Part shown: positions 30,084-43,050 of the stretch, piece after piece
Position numbering within the stretch: the stretch's first letter is position 1
How the letters are laid out: every line of letters begins with the position of its first letter
Source of the DNA: Heterodera schachtii
Taxonomy: Eukaryota > Nematoda > Chromadorea > Rhabditida > Heteroderidae
Direction of reading: 5' to 3'
Assembly (NCBI GenBank): GCA_023374025.1
Contig: SIJG01000096.1
Span: forward strand, 261,822 to 325,821
Length of the DNA: 64,000 bases
Notes under the pieces: model-generated
What the model saw: only the letters and a program-made list of their open reading frames with translations
The model's database searches: none
What the model was told of the DNA's origin: nothing
Position numbers and translations under genes: made by a program

Positions 30084-31789
30084 TGGAATTGAATGCTTGT
30101 CCGAATGCACAGAAAAATTATTGGGACAACAGTTTTTGCACTCATGAACTCAAAATCATCGACTGTTTGACTGTTCACCGGGAAAGCAAAAGACCGGGTA
30201 AACAACAAAATTCATTTTTGTATTGTTTTTATTTACTTTAATTGGTTTTTTTTTCTTTAAAAGGCGATCGCTCAGTTTACGCAAAACATCCGATTTTGTT
30301 GAACAATGACTCACCAGCCAATGGCATTTTTTACTTTGAAATTACAGTCATCAAAAAAAGGGACCGGTAAGGGAAGCAGTTTACTGTATATTATACGTTT
30401 TACACATATCATATTGCGTATCACGAAAGAACATTGGGAACGTTAATTAATGTTATGCACAAAAAGAAACAAAAATTGCCCGAATGAGTAATGATAAGTA
30501 GGGATGATATTTTTAGGTGCTAGAATATGCCAAAAAGGTTAAAATAGTTTTTTAATTTTAGGTTATAAAAAAATAACATAGAAAATAGGTTCTAAAAACT
30601 CGAAAACCAGCTTAACAACAACCGAAAAGACATATTTTTCGTGCTTTTCAGGTCACTGAAAACTCAGGAAAAAAATAAGCAAAACCTAAAAACATCATCC
30701 CTAATGATAAGAAGTATCCTCTATTAGCCAGCAAAATTTCAAAAAATTTCATCAATTTTGAACAAATTATGGCCAAAAAGGGTGGATAATCTGCCATTCT
30801 TTTTTGAACCTTAACAAAATTTTTTGTAATTTTGCAGAATAATAGAGGACATTAAGAGCTATAGAATGATGCCAACAATATTGGATTTGGTTTGCAAAGA
30901 AAAAAGTTATAGCGCCCAAACGTGCCGGGGCCCAACTGACAAATGAGCTACTCCGTTTCAATACATTTATGAGCTATAAGAAAATGTTCCTTTCTACAAA
31001 TGCCAAATGTATTCAAATTTCAGATGCCTCTTTTTTGGGTTTGCAACAAAACAACAGCGTTTTATTTCCGGGCCATTGACCAGCAAAAACGACGAGTCAT
31101 ATGCTTATTCGAGTAATGGCAAATTTTGGGTCAACTCAATGAGTGGAAATGCACGTCCCTATGATGAAACTGATGTGGTCGGATGCGGCGTTAATTTGGC
31201 CACTCGACAGATCTTTTTCACCAAAAATGGGAAACGAATGGGTAAGTAAAAGAACACAAATAATAAGTAAAAAATGGAGTGCCACAAATTTTGAAGAATT
31301 ACGAATTTAGGAATAGTATTATTTGATTTCTTATTTTGACCTATGTTGGCATTTTGCCCAAATTATTTAAAAAATGCAATAAAATGAAGAATACACCCCC
31401 TAAGAATTGGCCCTAAGTCTTTCAAAAATACACCACCTTGAAATGAAAAATATACACCCCCTAAGAATCGGCCCTAAGTCTTTCAAAAATACACCACCTT
31501 GAAATGAAAAATTTTCTCCAAAATTAATTTATTTATATTTTCGAGGTTTTTCTGGACCTCAAATCCGCACCTAATTGGCTGTTTTAGAACCTAGAATATA
31601 TCCCTTATTTATGAAAAATTTAAAAATGAATTAATAAATTAATTTTTTTTAGATCCCGGTGACTTATACATTTCGCCAACTACTTCATCTCTTAATTGTT
31701 ACTTTCCATTCGTTTCGTTGCTCAACTGTGATGACAAGATTGAGGCGAATTTTGGAGATGAATTCAAATTCAATTTGACCAATCTTTGA
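30084..31789 (+). CDS. SPRY-domain protein (SPRYSEC/RBP-1-like), four 3' exons
   Basis: The exons are 30084-30197, 30264-30366, 31024-31241 and 31653-31789 (stop TGA). Borders are gt/ag and phases agree (1, 2, 1). They encode a complete SPRY domain: SVYAKHPILLN, IFYFEITVIKKRDR, CLFFGFATKQQRF, YAYSSNGKFWVNSM, DVVGCGVNLATRQIFFTKNG and a final NCDDKIEANFGDEFKFNL. The DVVGCGVNL...FTKNG stretch is diagnostic. In cyst nematodes many SPRY proteins are secreted effectors acting in plant cells, while others are intracellular RanBPM-like proteins. No signal peptide can be assigned because the 5' end is unresolved. The long third intron holds a 205-bp hAT-like insertion. No break is seen in these exons. 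Confidence 0.88.
30499..30703. mobile_element. 205-bp hAT-like MITE in a SPRY intron
   Basis: The ends are TAGGGATGATATTTTTAGGT ... ACCTAAAAACATCATCCCTA with a perfect 8-bp duplication ATGATAAG (30491-30498 and 30704-30711). It lies in the intron between SPRY exons 2 and 3 and away from the splice sites. Confidence 0.9.
31378..31506 (+). repeat. Two tandem ~64-bp units in a SPRY intron
   Basis: The unit ACACCCCCTAAGAATYGGCC ... CACCACCTTGAAATGAAAAA occurs twice head to tail with few differences. A related word (ACACCCCTAAGAATCGACCT) is at 44770. Confidence 0.75.
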
Positions 31790-31951
31790 AAAAATTGTTT
31801 GAAAATTTATTTGGTTTTGGTCTTTAAAAATAATTAATGGACCGTTTTGTTTAATATTTGCGTCTTCACACCTTGCGCCTCGCACTCTTGTGTTCTTACT
31901 CATTTGGGCCAAAATGTATGTTTGATTTTTCGCTTCTCAAATCTACAAATA

Positions 31952-32326
31952 CAGTGAAAATCGGGGAAATTTTGAAAAAAATTCATAGGGGGGTTGGGAA
32001 ATTTTTTTAAAATTTTGAGTAGGCCCATTTGAAAGAGCACAAAATTCTCTACCGGTTTACCTTTTTAATTATGAGTCTACGATTTACACCCGTAGAGGTA
32101 TAGGCAATTCAATTTTGATATCGATCATTTTATTGTACGATTTTCTTAAGAAATACAGTACCTTTTTGTAGACACCGAAATTGAAGTGCCCATGCATCAA
32201 CGGGTATAAGACATAAAGACATGCGGTCTTTTGCATATTGTAGAGCATTTTATGCTCTTTTAAATGGGCCTACTCAAAATTAAAAAAAAATTTCCCAACC
32301 CCCAAAAATTTCCCCAATTTTCACTG
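31952..32326. mobile_element. Tc1/mariner-like foldback MITE (375 bp)
   Basis: The ends are CAGTGAAAATCGGGGAAATT ... AATTTTCACTG flanked by TA on both sides. The arms of about 110 bp contain GGGTTGGGAAATTTTT and GAGTAGGCCCATTTGAAAGA with their complements. Related arms occur at 29300, 43090 and 52210. It starts about 160 bp after the SPRY stop codon. Confidence 0.7.
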
Positions 32327-32339
32327 TATTTTGTGGTGT

Positions 32340-33960
32340 CCCGATCACTATGAAGGAGTGATTAATCAAGTTGGTGTAAAGGACTTTTTTGGTCAGCATC
32401 AAAAGTTATATTAGCATGAATTATTTCAGATTTTCCCAGGCTCTCAAATTTGAAATCCAAAAAGTGGTCGTAAACATATGACCACCCGAAAATAGGGTAT
32501 AATTGCTTTCTCTTCAATGCCATTCTTTTGCCAAAAATCAGTTCGCCTAATGAATGGATCATTCGAAAGCTCATAAAAAATGCTACAAAAATTGCAAAAA
32601 CGTTTTGGTCTTTTGAAATCAGACGAATTTTTATTGACCAAAATTTAAAAAAAAACAAGTGGTCGTAAACATATGAGCATGACACTGTATGACTTAGGAA
32701 ATACGGTATTCTTTGTGTCGACATTATTGTTTGCTTAGTTAACTTATAATTAGGGCTATGCGCTGTACATGCACTAAAAATCGCCAAATATGCGCATACA
32801 ACGTGCATAAAGCCCAAAATATGTCCTAAAAACCCGATAATATGCACTAGAATGTAACTTAGAAAAACTTCCAAAATGTTTTTAGACCGCAAAAAAATGC
32901 CGAAAATTAACTCAAACTATAAACAAAAAAGGGGCTAAGTAATGTAATCACTGTCAAAAATTGTCGCCATTCGAATGCAGCAAAAGTGCCAAGGCTAATG
33001 CCCGTCAATGCCAACTGAGAATGTAGTGGGCGAGTGCTGCGGAAGAGGGCGGGGGCGGCCAAGTGACAACAGCAGAGCGAGGTCCGGAAGAGGTCAACAT
33101 CATTTTCTTGATGTGATCTTTTTTCCATGAACCAGGGCCTAGTTCTTTCCAGTCCCAAGAAAAAAAAATGAAAAAATTTGTAACGATGCTAAATTTTTTC
33201 GAAAATAAAAATACCCCAAAAATAAATCGCCTTATGAAATTCCCATACCCCCGTAAGCGAAATTTGCCCTCACTCCCTATCAACTATTTTATTTAAGAGA
33301 ATGACATAATTAAAATAATATCAATAATATTATTCGAATAAATTCGAAATATTTAGAATGAATTACACAAATCAATTTTAATATTATTTTATTTAAGACA
33401 ATGTCATAATTATATAATTTGAAATGTTTAGAATCAAATAAAATTTATCCAAAATCAATTTTTAATTATTTATTAAAAAGAACTATGTATTAAAAATAAT
33501 AAATAATATTATTTAATAAAGTTAAGTAAATTTTATTGGGTCTTTTCGATCTTTTCTAAAAAATTATTTTTTTTAGGTTTAAACAAATCACTTATTTCTT
33601 TAATTTAATTTACTTTTTTATTTTTGAAATAAATTATTTCGAAAATAGGCAGTCCGTGGGAGATAATTTAAAAATTTAATATTATCGAATGGTTAATCCA
33701 TTGCAAAAAATTTATTTTTACATTTTTTTAGTTTGAAATTAATTTTGTTTGCATTCAGTCATTTTCATATGACCTCTTTTTCGGCCATCGTTACCTCCTC
33801 CTTCGCATTTTTTTATAACGCATTTCCCACTATTTTATTATGCGAAAGTAAATTAACTGTCATAATTTTATTTTAAAAAATATTAAAATATTTATAAAAT
33901 ATAATATGAATAAAATATTTATTTTTTCGCCTTAAATTTAAACATTTTTATTATTTTTAA
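32340..33960. other. Intergenic, repeat fragments
   Basis: 32340-32460 carries GATCACTATGAAGGAGTGAT and downstream words shared with 43060 and 52590. 32751 begins TAGGGCTATGCGCTGTACAT, an unpaired hAT-like end with ATGCGCA words. 32960-33130 is GC-rich but has no clean exon. 33290-33930 is very AT-rich with nothing recognisable. Confidence 0.35.
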
Positions 33961-34255
33961 GTGTGATGGTTCTTTTTATGATGCATTCGCCACCTTCATT
34001 GTTTCTCACACATCTGCTAATCAGGGCACTTCTGAACAACAAAATTGGGTGGAGTTGGACTTGGACAGCGTGCGCAAATTACAGAAAATGATCCGACAAA
34101 ATGCCATCGATCAAATTGTTGCCGAGAGTGTTGCCGAGGATGGCACTTTTGCTGGAGTATACTCATGCCAACCGAACATTCAATTTCAATTCGATGGGTT
34201 CAGTCTGGCTGATGGCAAATTCATCGGTTGCTCTTCTCTTTCGGGGCCATTCTAA
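33961..34255 (+). CDS. Terminal exon of an unknown protein
   Basis: After an acceptor (ttttaag) at about 33960 the frame is open for 97 codons to a TAA at 34253: CDGSFYDAFATFIVSHTSAN, LDLDSVRKLQKMIRQNAIDQ, and an end rich in aromatic and Gly residues (QFQFDGFSLADGKFIGCSSL). The codon usage is more balanced than in the flanks, which supports coding. I do not recognise the family. No upstream exon was identified, so it may be a gene fragment. Confidence 0.4.
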
Positions 34256-34826
34256 GTGCCTAAATTGGTGGACCGGAAGTCTCAAAAAAGCAAAATAACA
34301 AATATTTACGCTCACTTTTGAAGGCCTTCGAATGTGTGGGAGGGCAATTGAAGAAAGTCAAAAAGAAGTAAAAAATTTTTCTGTTTAATTCAGAAAGATT
34401 TGTGCAATTCTTAATTAGGCTTACAGAAAGCTGCATGAGAAAATTGTTATTTTCCTTCTCATCAAATTTCGGTTTTATTAGTTCCACAAAGTCTATCTTC
34501 ATTAAAAGAAACATTTATATCTATTAGTGGTTCCTAACAGTCTGCTTAATTTTACAAATTTTCATATTTCAAAAAACAAAATGGTAAAAAAATAATGGCA
34601 CTAAATTTTTAAATTAAATGGTAAATTGCAGAGCAATAAATCACATCAAGAATCGCTTTTGGTGTTTTATTTAATTATTAAATTAATTTTAGTCAATCAG
34701 AATTTGATACCTCGACCCGGACGACAGGCAAAAACAAATTCTTGAAATTTTATTTTTATAAATTCTTTTTAGCATTTTCAAATTTGTCATTGTGACTGTA
34801 ATGAGAGAAAATTCAAATAAACAGAT

Positions 34827-35277
34827 CAGGGCTGCCATCGTACAAGGACATCTTCCAAGGACGGGTATGCCGATTTGCAAGGACATAATGAGGAAAATTC
34901 ATGAAATCCAAGGACATTTAAAATTTTTATTATATGCAATGTTTTTTTTGTTTCTGTTGTTAATTTTTCCTCATTTCACCGCATTGCCTCTTGCGGCGCG
35001 CTTTTTCCAGAAATTTCCGGGGAACAGGGGGGGGTCCGGCGGTGCCGATAGGCGCTGCCGGGAAAAAAATTGGGAATTTTTGTGCAATTTAGTATCAGAT
35101 TTTGCACCAAATATGCTATAAATTGAAAAATTTACCAAATTTCCTTTGTTTATTTTTTCCATTTTTTAAATGCTCATTTTCAAGGACGTCCTTGCATCCA
35201 AGGACATTTTTTATTTTCAAGAAAGAGGGCCCAATTTCAAGGACGTCCTTGCCATTCATGGACGGGTGGCAGCCCTG
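34827..35277. mobile_element. hAT-like element with CAAGGACRTC array
   Basis: The ends are CAGGGCTGCCA ... TGGCAGCCCTG. The flanks AAACAGAT and AATTAGAT match at six of eight positions, so this copy is probably older. Inside the ends are repeated CAAGGACATCTTCC / CAAGGACGTCCTTG words. The centre carries the GC-rich palindromic word GGCGGTGCCGATAGGCGC. Confidence 0.75.
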
Positions 35278-35812
35278 AATTAGATTAAAAAAGATTATTT
35301 TTGAAAATGGAAGAAAACGAAGAAACTTTGCATCGGCAAAACAATGGTAGGCAACGAGCTAGCATGTGCCTTCAATTTAGGCACAATAGATTTAATTAAA
35401 CCGAAATGAGAAAAAGGAAAATTCTCTCGGGTTCTGTAGGAATTCGACAAATAATGAATTGTGGGGAATTGAGAATGGATCAAATAAGTATACGTTTTGT
35501 CCAAATATTGCCAAAAATGAAACAAATATTTATTCAAAAGTAAATTGGGAAGCGGAGGTAATTAATAAAAATCGATAGAAAGCACAAAATTAAAAAGAAA
35601 TACAGATAAAAACAAAATATAAAATTAAATCTGAATGAGAAATGAGAATGATGTGAAAAGAGGTGATGGATTTTGGGCTGAATTGGAAAATTGACAAAAA
35701 ACAATCGCGATAATTCAAAAATATTTAAAAATCGGTCTGTTGTCTGCTTGATGTATGAAAAACGCTAGGGTCTCAATTTGTTTATTTTCTACCCCGTTAC
35801 CCTGTAAAAAGA

Positions 35813-37570
35813 ATGAATATTTTTAAAAATGCCATGCCAAAAGGCGATAATCTTGCATTTAAATTTTCAGAAAAATTTGATCTTCTAAAAGCATTAAGCC
35901 GTGAAGAAATTTCCCCCTTTGACGTCCTGAAATTGTCGTGGCATATAAAAAATGAAATTTCAAAAATATTTTTGGGCTTTGTGAAAAATTATTTTGTGAA
36001 AAATTTTGTCTTTCATTTGCTTACTTTAAATAACGCAAAGGAATTGCTTGAAATATTATGTGTTTTGTCAACAACAAAAATTTTGGAAGTCGTTCAAAAC
36101 AAAAAAGGGCAAAAGAATTTAAATACCGGGCAGAAAAGGAAGTGAAAATTTTCAATTTTCAAATGGCAATTAATGGAACATCCAGCGAAGGAAAGACCAA
36201 TCGAATTATGCAAGAAATTGGCTCAATTAAACAGCAAAATGATGCCAAATTAAAAGGAATTAAAAGTATGGAATTGCGCACGAAAATTAAGCAAAAAAAT
36301 CACTCGGAAATTAAAGCACATTTCTTCAATTTTCTATTTTCATTTGCTGTTCCACTTGAGGCGTTAATAAATGGCAAAAACAAAAACGGAAAAATTGTGG
36401 AAGAAAATGGACAAAATTCAAAGGACAGAATTTGTGCATTTTTGGCTGTTTTAAAATGCCTTCCTGTGTTGTTAAGGAGTGGGAAGAAAACGGACTCAGG
36501 TAACACAAAATATGATGACGTAGTGGTGTCGAGACTCTCGGTCTCGAGTCTTGTGTTTTCAGTCTCGGTCTCGGTCTTTGAGACTCGAGACCGAGACTTT
36601 TTTGGCTTTTTGTAAAGTTAAATTAATATATTTTTGCTAACTTTTAAAAACATTGTTTTTTGAACGAATTAAATGAATTTTCGACAAAAAAGGCACCAGA
36701 GTTTTTGCACGTTTTTGGCTTATAGTTTTTTTATATTTTAAATTACCTTTTAAATTCTTTTTTGAGTCCATTTTTGCTTTCCATGAAAAATTTTATAAAA
36801 AAAAAGAAAAATTAAATTTTTTTTTAATTTTACTTTTACTTTTTTATATTAAAATATTCGTTGTTCTCTGCTTGCCTTTATCAAAAGAAATTTTTGATCT
36901 TTTTTTCGGTCTTCAAAAATTATTTGTTGATAATTAAATATTGAAAAGGCAATTTTTTTATTATTTAAAATTGAGAATATATTTAAAAAATAAAAACACT
37001 TAAAAATAAAAATAAACTTTTTTTAAGATAATTTTGAAATTTTAAGAAGTCTAAATGTTGAAGAAAATTTACCAACAAATAGAAAATATTCAATGTGATG
37101 TTAATTGTTATGAAAAAAGAGAAAATTCCAGAAAATCTGAAAAGTTATTTGAACAAATTAAATCGGTTTCCAATTGTTATTCGATGTAAAAAAAATTGAG
37201 TTTTACGCAATAAAAACCAAATTGAATGGCAATGGTAGAGAATTTAAATGAATGATTATTTGCGGTTGCAAAAATATGTAATGGAAAATTTGGACAGAAT
37301 GCTAATAGAAAATGGAAGTGACAGGGCAAAATATAAAAAGCATGCAAAGCTTGGTGAAAATCTGGAAAAACTCAGAAATTGTACCCAGAATTTTTTACGG
37401 AAAATGTTGCCGAAAAAGATGTACAAAATGTGCTTAGGAATATTCCTCGCTATGAAGGTAAATTGCAAAAGGAATGGAAGCAAAAAAGAGAAAAAGTAGA
37501 CAAATTGGTCAAAAACATTTTGGAAATGCTTGAAGAAAAGAAAGAAGCAAATGGAAAAGCAAATTCATAG
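35813..37570 (+). pseudogene. Lys-rich unknown protein gene, broken in several frames
   Basis: Three long coding-like stretches lie on the plus strand. They are 35813-36120 (NLAFKFSEKFDLLKALSREE ...), about 36090-36500 in another frame (ELRTKIKQKNHSEIKAHFFN, RICAFLAVLKCLPVLLRSGK), and 37248-37570 with a frame change near 37380 (DRAKYKKHAKLGENLEKLRN, then KWKQKREK-like coiled coil). A TCTCGG array separates the second and third. Amino-acid usage is AT-driven (Lys, Asn, Ile). No family is recognised. A decayed gene is the simplest reading, though missed introns could explain part of it. Confidence 0.4.
36518..36600. repeat. TCTCGG array, unpaired hAT-like end
   Basis: TAGTGGTGTCGAGACTC is followed by about eight TCTCGG/GAGACC words. 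No opposite end or target duplication was found. Confidence 0.4.
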
Positions 37571-37649
37571 TTTCGTAAAATTTCTCCATCTAACTTCCTG
37601 ATGACTTTTCTTAAAACCAAGCCAAATAAGCATATTGATAGCTTTAAGT

Positions 37650-37870
37650 AGGGTTAAGCCCCGACCCCGAGCCCCCCGACCCGACCCGAGACGTTTTTTG
37701 GATTTCCTATTCCCCGACCCGACCCCCGAGATGTCGTCCCCCGAGGTCCCCGACCCCCTACTTTTTGCCCCCCGACACTAATTCGGGGGATTGGGGACTC
37801 CGAGCGTTTTAAAAATTTAAAAGTTAATTCATCCACGAAGGCGGGAAATATTGAAAATTTTTGAGATTTT
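37650..37870. repeat. Solo end of the CCCCGACCCGA family
   Basis: TAGGGTTAAGCCCCGACCCC and the following ~200 bases match the left end of the complete element at 57744, down to the interior TTTTTGAGATTTTG. The right end is missing. Confidence 0.75.
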
Positions 37871-39589
37871 GAACAAATTTTCTTAATAAATTCATTAAAA
37901 ATTATTTTTGTGTTCAAAAATAATAACATTTAGCAACATTTTTTCAAACCAGTAAATTTTTACAATTTATTTGATCAAAATGCTATTAAATTTTATATTT
38001 TTAGTCTCACATTATCAAATAAGGACAAACGAGGTTAAAACTAAGATTTTTGCCCCCCAAAAAAACGGCTTTTTACATTGTAAAAACATGGCTGCTAACT
38101 GAAAATTTTCAAAAACAGCATTTAGCCAACAAGAATCATCATTTGGGGTCAAAATCAGCACTTTGGAAAAATGGCTCTAATATATTTAATGTTTCTTTTA
38201 ACTAAATTTACTTAACTAAAAAATTGGTAAAATCGTTAATGTACTTGAATACAATTTCCTTTCGGAGTCATTCGAACTGTTAGTCGGAAAAGGTGACAAA
38301 TTTGATACAATTAGATAGAGCAGGGACGATTCTATGGTATTTTTTGCTTTAACAAAAACAAGTGAGCCGAAAATTTACTGCCTAAGAGCCCATTTATCAG
38401 TTTTTCTATATTTGTTTTCACTAAATAAAATTTTTTAGTCCAGCTGACCACCCATTTTCGTCTTTCCTCACTATGGGAATGGATCCTCCCTCAGGCACTA
38501 GAGAAAGGCAAATCAACATTTTTTAAGTTTTTCCGAAGAATTAATGTTAAGATTAATCAAATACATTATTCCAAATCAATATATTTAAAAAATGTTGAGT
38601 AATACATAGTTATTATACCATTTTTAGACGAATACGCGAAATTCGGATTTAAATTTTCGACTATTTGTTCGAATTCGGGTTCAGAATTAGAAATTGACCG
38701 AACGGATGTCATATTAAGATCAACGACCCCAGAAAACCCCTGAAACATGTTTTAGTGCTTTTAAAAATAAAATTTTAAAAAATGGGGTGGGGGAATTAAA
38801 CTATTACAAAATGTAATATCATCCTTCCCTGATTGAAGATATGATTTTGTGCCATACTTTTAGTAATTGGGTAGGGGATTTTGCTCTCTCCAATGAACAT
38901 AATACTTTTTGCAGAAAGTACGCTTTAAAATTTTTAAAATAAATTTTTCCGACTCGGAACATTGCATTATAAACGAGAGCTACCGATTGGTATATGTTTG
39001 ATGTTTTTGCAGACAACTTTTTGTCATATAAACGAAGCGAACAAAGCGGACATTGAATTTCTCAGTGAAATCTCAAATTATTATGTATGAAGAAAGAAGA
39101 GCTCGACCTGGACTGGATTCAGGCCTAGATTTAAATTAATTCAAAATCGCAAATTTTATCATTTTTTAAACAAAATCGTAAAAAAAGCTCATTAAAAATT
39201 ACAAAAAAAAATTTGCGGTTGCGCCTGTCGGCGCCGCCGGACTCCCCCCCCCCTCATTCCTAAAAATTATTTGGAAAAAGGGCGACGCAAATAAAAGCAG
39301 TTTTCAAAAGCAAAAAAAATTATTGATTTAAATGACTAGAGAACCTTTTGGTGAAATAATTTTTAAAAAATTGTAAAAAATTAAAGTTTTAACTTTTTGC
39401 AATTTTGAACACATCTTTTGGCACTTTTTTTGATTTTTAGCATATACATAAAAACCCTAGCACTATTTATAAGGAACAAAAAGTAAAATAAAACAAAAAG
39501 ATTTTGTCAAAAGTAACAACCAATCAGTGAAACTTCGATTTCCCACTATATAAACCTAATACTTTTATCTCCAAATTGCTTCTTCCATT
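37871..39589. other. AT-rich intergenic region with two repeat fragments
   Basis: 38630-38755 is a diverged inverted copy of the CGCTGATCACGAATC family, ending CCCCTGAAACATGTTTT. 39210-39250 carries the GC-rich GTCGGCGCCGCCGGA word. 39470-39560 resembles the 3' flank of the HTH-repeat relic at 56.1 kb. No gene is seen. Confidence 0.4.
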
Positions 39590-40250
39590 TGCGAATGCTC
39601 TCCCGAGAAATTTGCAGAAATTCCGCTATTTTTCATCACTCATTTTTGCATTTTCTCTCTTTATTTGCCAATAGATTTTCATTTTCTCTTTTTTTCTTTT
39701 TCCGTTATTTTAGTGTTCATTTCAAATTGCTTCATCCATTTATTAATTGGTTTTTGGCCAACTCCAATTTTCCTACCAATTTCGGCATAATTTTTTTCCC
39801 ATTCTTTTGCCGAATATTTCTTTCTTTTTTATATTCATTTTTCAGTGCAATAAATTGTTGAACAATTTGAATTTTTTGTTCATCCGTTTTTGATTTGTGG
39901 CTTTTATTTATTTTTTGGTTTAGTCCTAATTCTTTGGTCCTTTTGTAAATTTTGTTTCGATTTGTTCCCAATTTTTTCGCAATTTTCGAGTTAATTTTAG
40001 TCCATTCGTTTGTTGAATACTTTCTCTCTTTTTCCTTGATTTTTTCTTTAATTTTATTGAATTTCTCAACGATTTCTCTCTTTTTCTGATCATTGTCATT
40101 TTGGTCATTTCCTTTTTCTTGTTCTTTTTCTTCCCATTTTTCTCCAAATATTTCTTCAAATGTTTTTTGTTTCAATTTATTCTTTTCTGCTCCAATTTCA
40201 ATTTGCACAATTAAAAATGCAATTAAAATGGGAAATAGCCAAAATTTCAT
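39590..40250 (-). pseudogene. Secreted HTH-repeat family member, frameshifted
   Basis: ATG 40250 opens a signal peptide nearly identical to that of the 52953 gene (LIAFLIVQIEIGAEK). The acidic segment EIFGEKWEEKEQEK and repeat 1 (ERKYSTNEWTKINSKIAKKL ... YKRTKELGLN) follow. In repeat 2 the frame changes near 39825; the expected KYSAKEW...IGVGQKPINKWMKQF continues in another frame. At least two further frame changes or stops occur before the final KWKKQF-like end near 39590. The copy cannot make the full protein. Its 5' flank is shared with the intact paralogue. Confidence 0.75.
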
Positions 40251-41489
40251 TTTGGATAATTTTTTCTAAAGCTTTAAGTTTGTATTGTATGTAAATTATT
40301 TTTGATAGAAATAGAAAAATTAATTTTTTACGCTAATAAATTCTCCGCCTTTAAGTGAGTTATTGACAGAATTTTAATAATAAAAATCCAATAATTTCTC
40401 TCTACTGATTGATCGCAATTAATTATATGTAAATAAAAACAATTTTCGATTAAATCAAAATTAATATTTTACTAATCACAAAAATATTATTTTTCCATTT
40501 CTTACTCTGAGCAGGGAATGGACAAAAATTTTCCGGGTACCCGGCGATATATACATAAAGCCTAATATTTATGAAAAAAATCGTTGGATTATAGTAATAT
40601 TTTTAATTTTTTTTAATTTATAATCAAATAATTTGAAAAATGAATAATATTGCTAAAAAAATGAAAAAATATATATTATTTATGTGACTGCTAATTATTG
40701 TACTTTTTTTTTAATAAGTTTCATTAATTTTCAATATAATGGACTAAGAAAAAATAAGTCGGGATTTTTCTATGATTTTATAATTTATCCATATGATTTT
40801 CATCTCGAGTGTGCGGTGTTTGTCCAAAATGCTAATCACCAGCTTAATTTGAAAAGTGCTCCGTCCCATTCCGACACAAAAATTTTCTTTTATTGACAAA
40901 ATCTTATGATGAAAATCATAGATAAAAGCATATATTTCTGTAGCTTGGACAACAGATTCTTGACCAATTACCCTAGAAAAGTGCCTTTCTTTGCTTAGGC
41001 ATTTATGTAAAACAGCATCAGATCTTATCAATTAATTAGAAATTTAATAGCCATTAAATTTGAATAAAATGTTTTGGTACTAATTGCATAAATTAATTAA
41101 AATTATATATAAAATAAAATGATCATTAATAAATCTGAAACAATAAAAAGAAACAAATAAAAATCTTCTAAATTTTAAAAAAGTAAATCATAATTGATTT
41201 TTGGTCAGAGTAAAATTTAAATTTTTAATTTTTAATTTATGTTTTTGGTCTTTTTTCTTATTTCGTTGTATAATGTAAACATTTTAACGAACTTTATTTT
41301 TTATTACCCCATTGAATTTCTAAAATTGTTTATTGCAATAAATTTACTATGCGAAATTTTTAATTTCAATTTTTTTCGGTTGTTTTTTAATTTTGTATGT
41401 CATTTATGAAAGGGAAAAAAATTTAAGCTCACAAGCCATCATTATAAAACGGATGATAATAAAAAACATGCTTAAAAAATTTTTATGAT
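40251..41489. other. AT-rich intergenic region
   Basis: 40300-40440 is the upstream block shared with 51556-51665 (CTCTACTGATTGATCGCAAT on the plus strand here). The rest shows nothing recognisable. Confidence 0.4.
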
Positions 41490-42010
41490 GAAGAAATAAA
41501 AAAATTAAAGGAAAAAAAAATGCAAAAAAATAATAGCAAAACATTTAGGAATAAATATCAAAACCCTTTATAAATGGAAGAAACGATTAAAAAATGGAAA
41601 TTCAGTGAAAAACCAAAAAATTAATCAGAAAAAACGGAAATTATTGAAAAATTTTTGGGAAAAAAGTGAATTTATGAAAATTGGAAAACATTCACGGAAG
41701 GAATGGGATTATGAAAAAATTAAACAAATATTTGGAGTGAATTATTGGACAATTGAACGATGGGCACAGAAATTAAATATCAATCAAACATTTAAAAAGG
41801 TGAATTTGAATAATTTTTTAGAAATTTGTTTTTCAATTTAAAGAACGAAAAACATTAACAATTAGTGAAAAAATGGAAATATTAAACAATATAATCAAGT
41901 CAAAAAACAAAATCAAAAAGTCAAAGAATACTAAATTGCCGAAATTTTAAACATTCCAAAAAGTTCATTAAGCAAATACAAAGCCAAATTTGGCAATAAA
42001 CACAAATAAA
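41490..42010 (+). pseudogene. HTH-repeat family relic
   Basis: Three repeat-like segments are recognisable: AKHLGINIKTLYKWKKRL (~41540), KHSRKEWDYEKIKQIFGVNY WTIERWAQKL (~41690) and, after one frame change near 41935, IPKSSLSKYKAKFG. The order and spacing match the repeats of the 52953 protein. No signal peptide is present. The frame is broken at least twice. Confidence 0.55.
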
Positions 42011-43050
42011 ATTTGGTATAAAGAAAATCAATGTAAAAATAATTTACAAAAATAATTTAAAGTGTTTTTTCAGTTGTATTTTAATTTTTGTATGTCATTT
42101 ATAAAAGGGAAAAGAATTTTAAAAAAGCTGATAAGGTTGATTTAACAAAGATTATTTCTTTGTAATGTAAACCTTTTAACGAAATTTTTATTTTTATTAC
42201 CCCATTGAATAAATTTTCTAAAATTGTTTATTGCAATAATTTAATATGCGAAATTTTTAATTTCAAATATTTTTCGGTTGTTTTTTAATTTTTGTATGTA
42301 ATTGGTAAAAGGGAAGAATTTAAGGGAAATGGTGTGATTTTTTTTCTTAAAAATCATGATTTGAGTGGAGATGTGCAAGCATTTGGTTAGAAAATGGTGC
42401 GATTATGTGACCGAAATGATTTGATGTTACATTATGTTATTACCTAATTAGGTATGTATTGTTTTGTTTGTTTTATTTGACTTTGCTTGCACCCCGCAAA
42501 TCGTCCATTTCCTTTGTATTTTATGTGTATGTAATTAATTAATTCATTGTTGGTAAAATGGGTTAGAAAATTTTTGAGCTTTTTTGGCATAACTTTTTGT
42601 AATGACAGAATTTTTTGAAATTTTGCATGCTAAAAATTGCGATCGTGTCCCACCCCTACCCTTTGAATTTACGAATTTAATTTTCGTTTTTTATATTGGA
42701 AGGGCTTTTAAATTTCAAGTTTTTGAATATTCAACAATTGAAAAAAATGAGAAAAATTGATGCAAAAAATTCACACATAAAAAACAAATTTTTTTTAAAT
42801 TCTTAATGGTTAATAAAGGCCTTAAGAAGGTTTTTTGATACAGAAGATTACACTGGTGAAAAAAAATCTTTTACCAAACGCTCGAAATTCTGAAATATTG
42901 GGACGGGAACAGGAACTGATCACTTTTGGGACGGAAAAAAGTCTTTTACCAAACTTAAAAAACTATTTCAAAATGCTCATAAAAATCTAGAATAATTCAT
43001 GCAGGCTTATCTTTTGATACTAAACAAAAAAGTCTTTTACACCAACTTGA
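42011..43050. other. AT-rich intergenic region
   Basis: 41200-41420 and 42060-42300 share several words (GTTTATTGCAATAAT, ATGCGAAATTTTTAATTTC, TTTTCGGTTGTTTTTTAATT), so one is a direct duplicate of the other flanking the HTH relic. No gene is seen. Confidence 0.4.
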
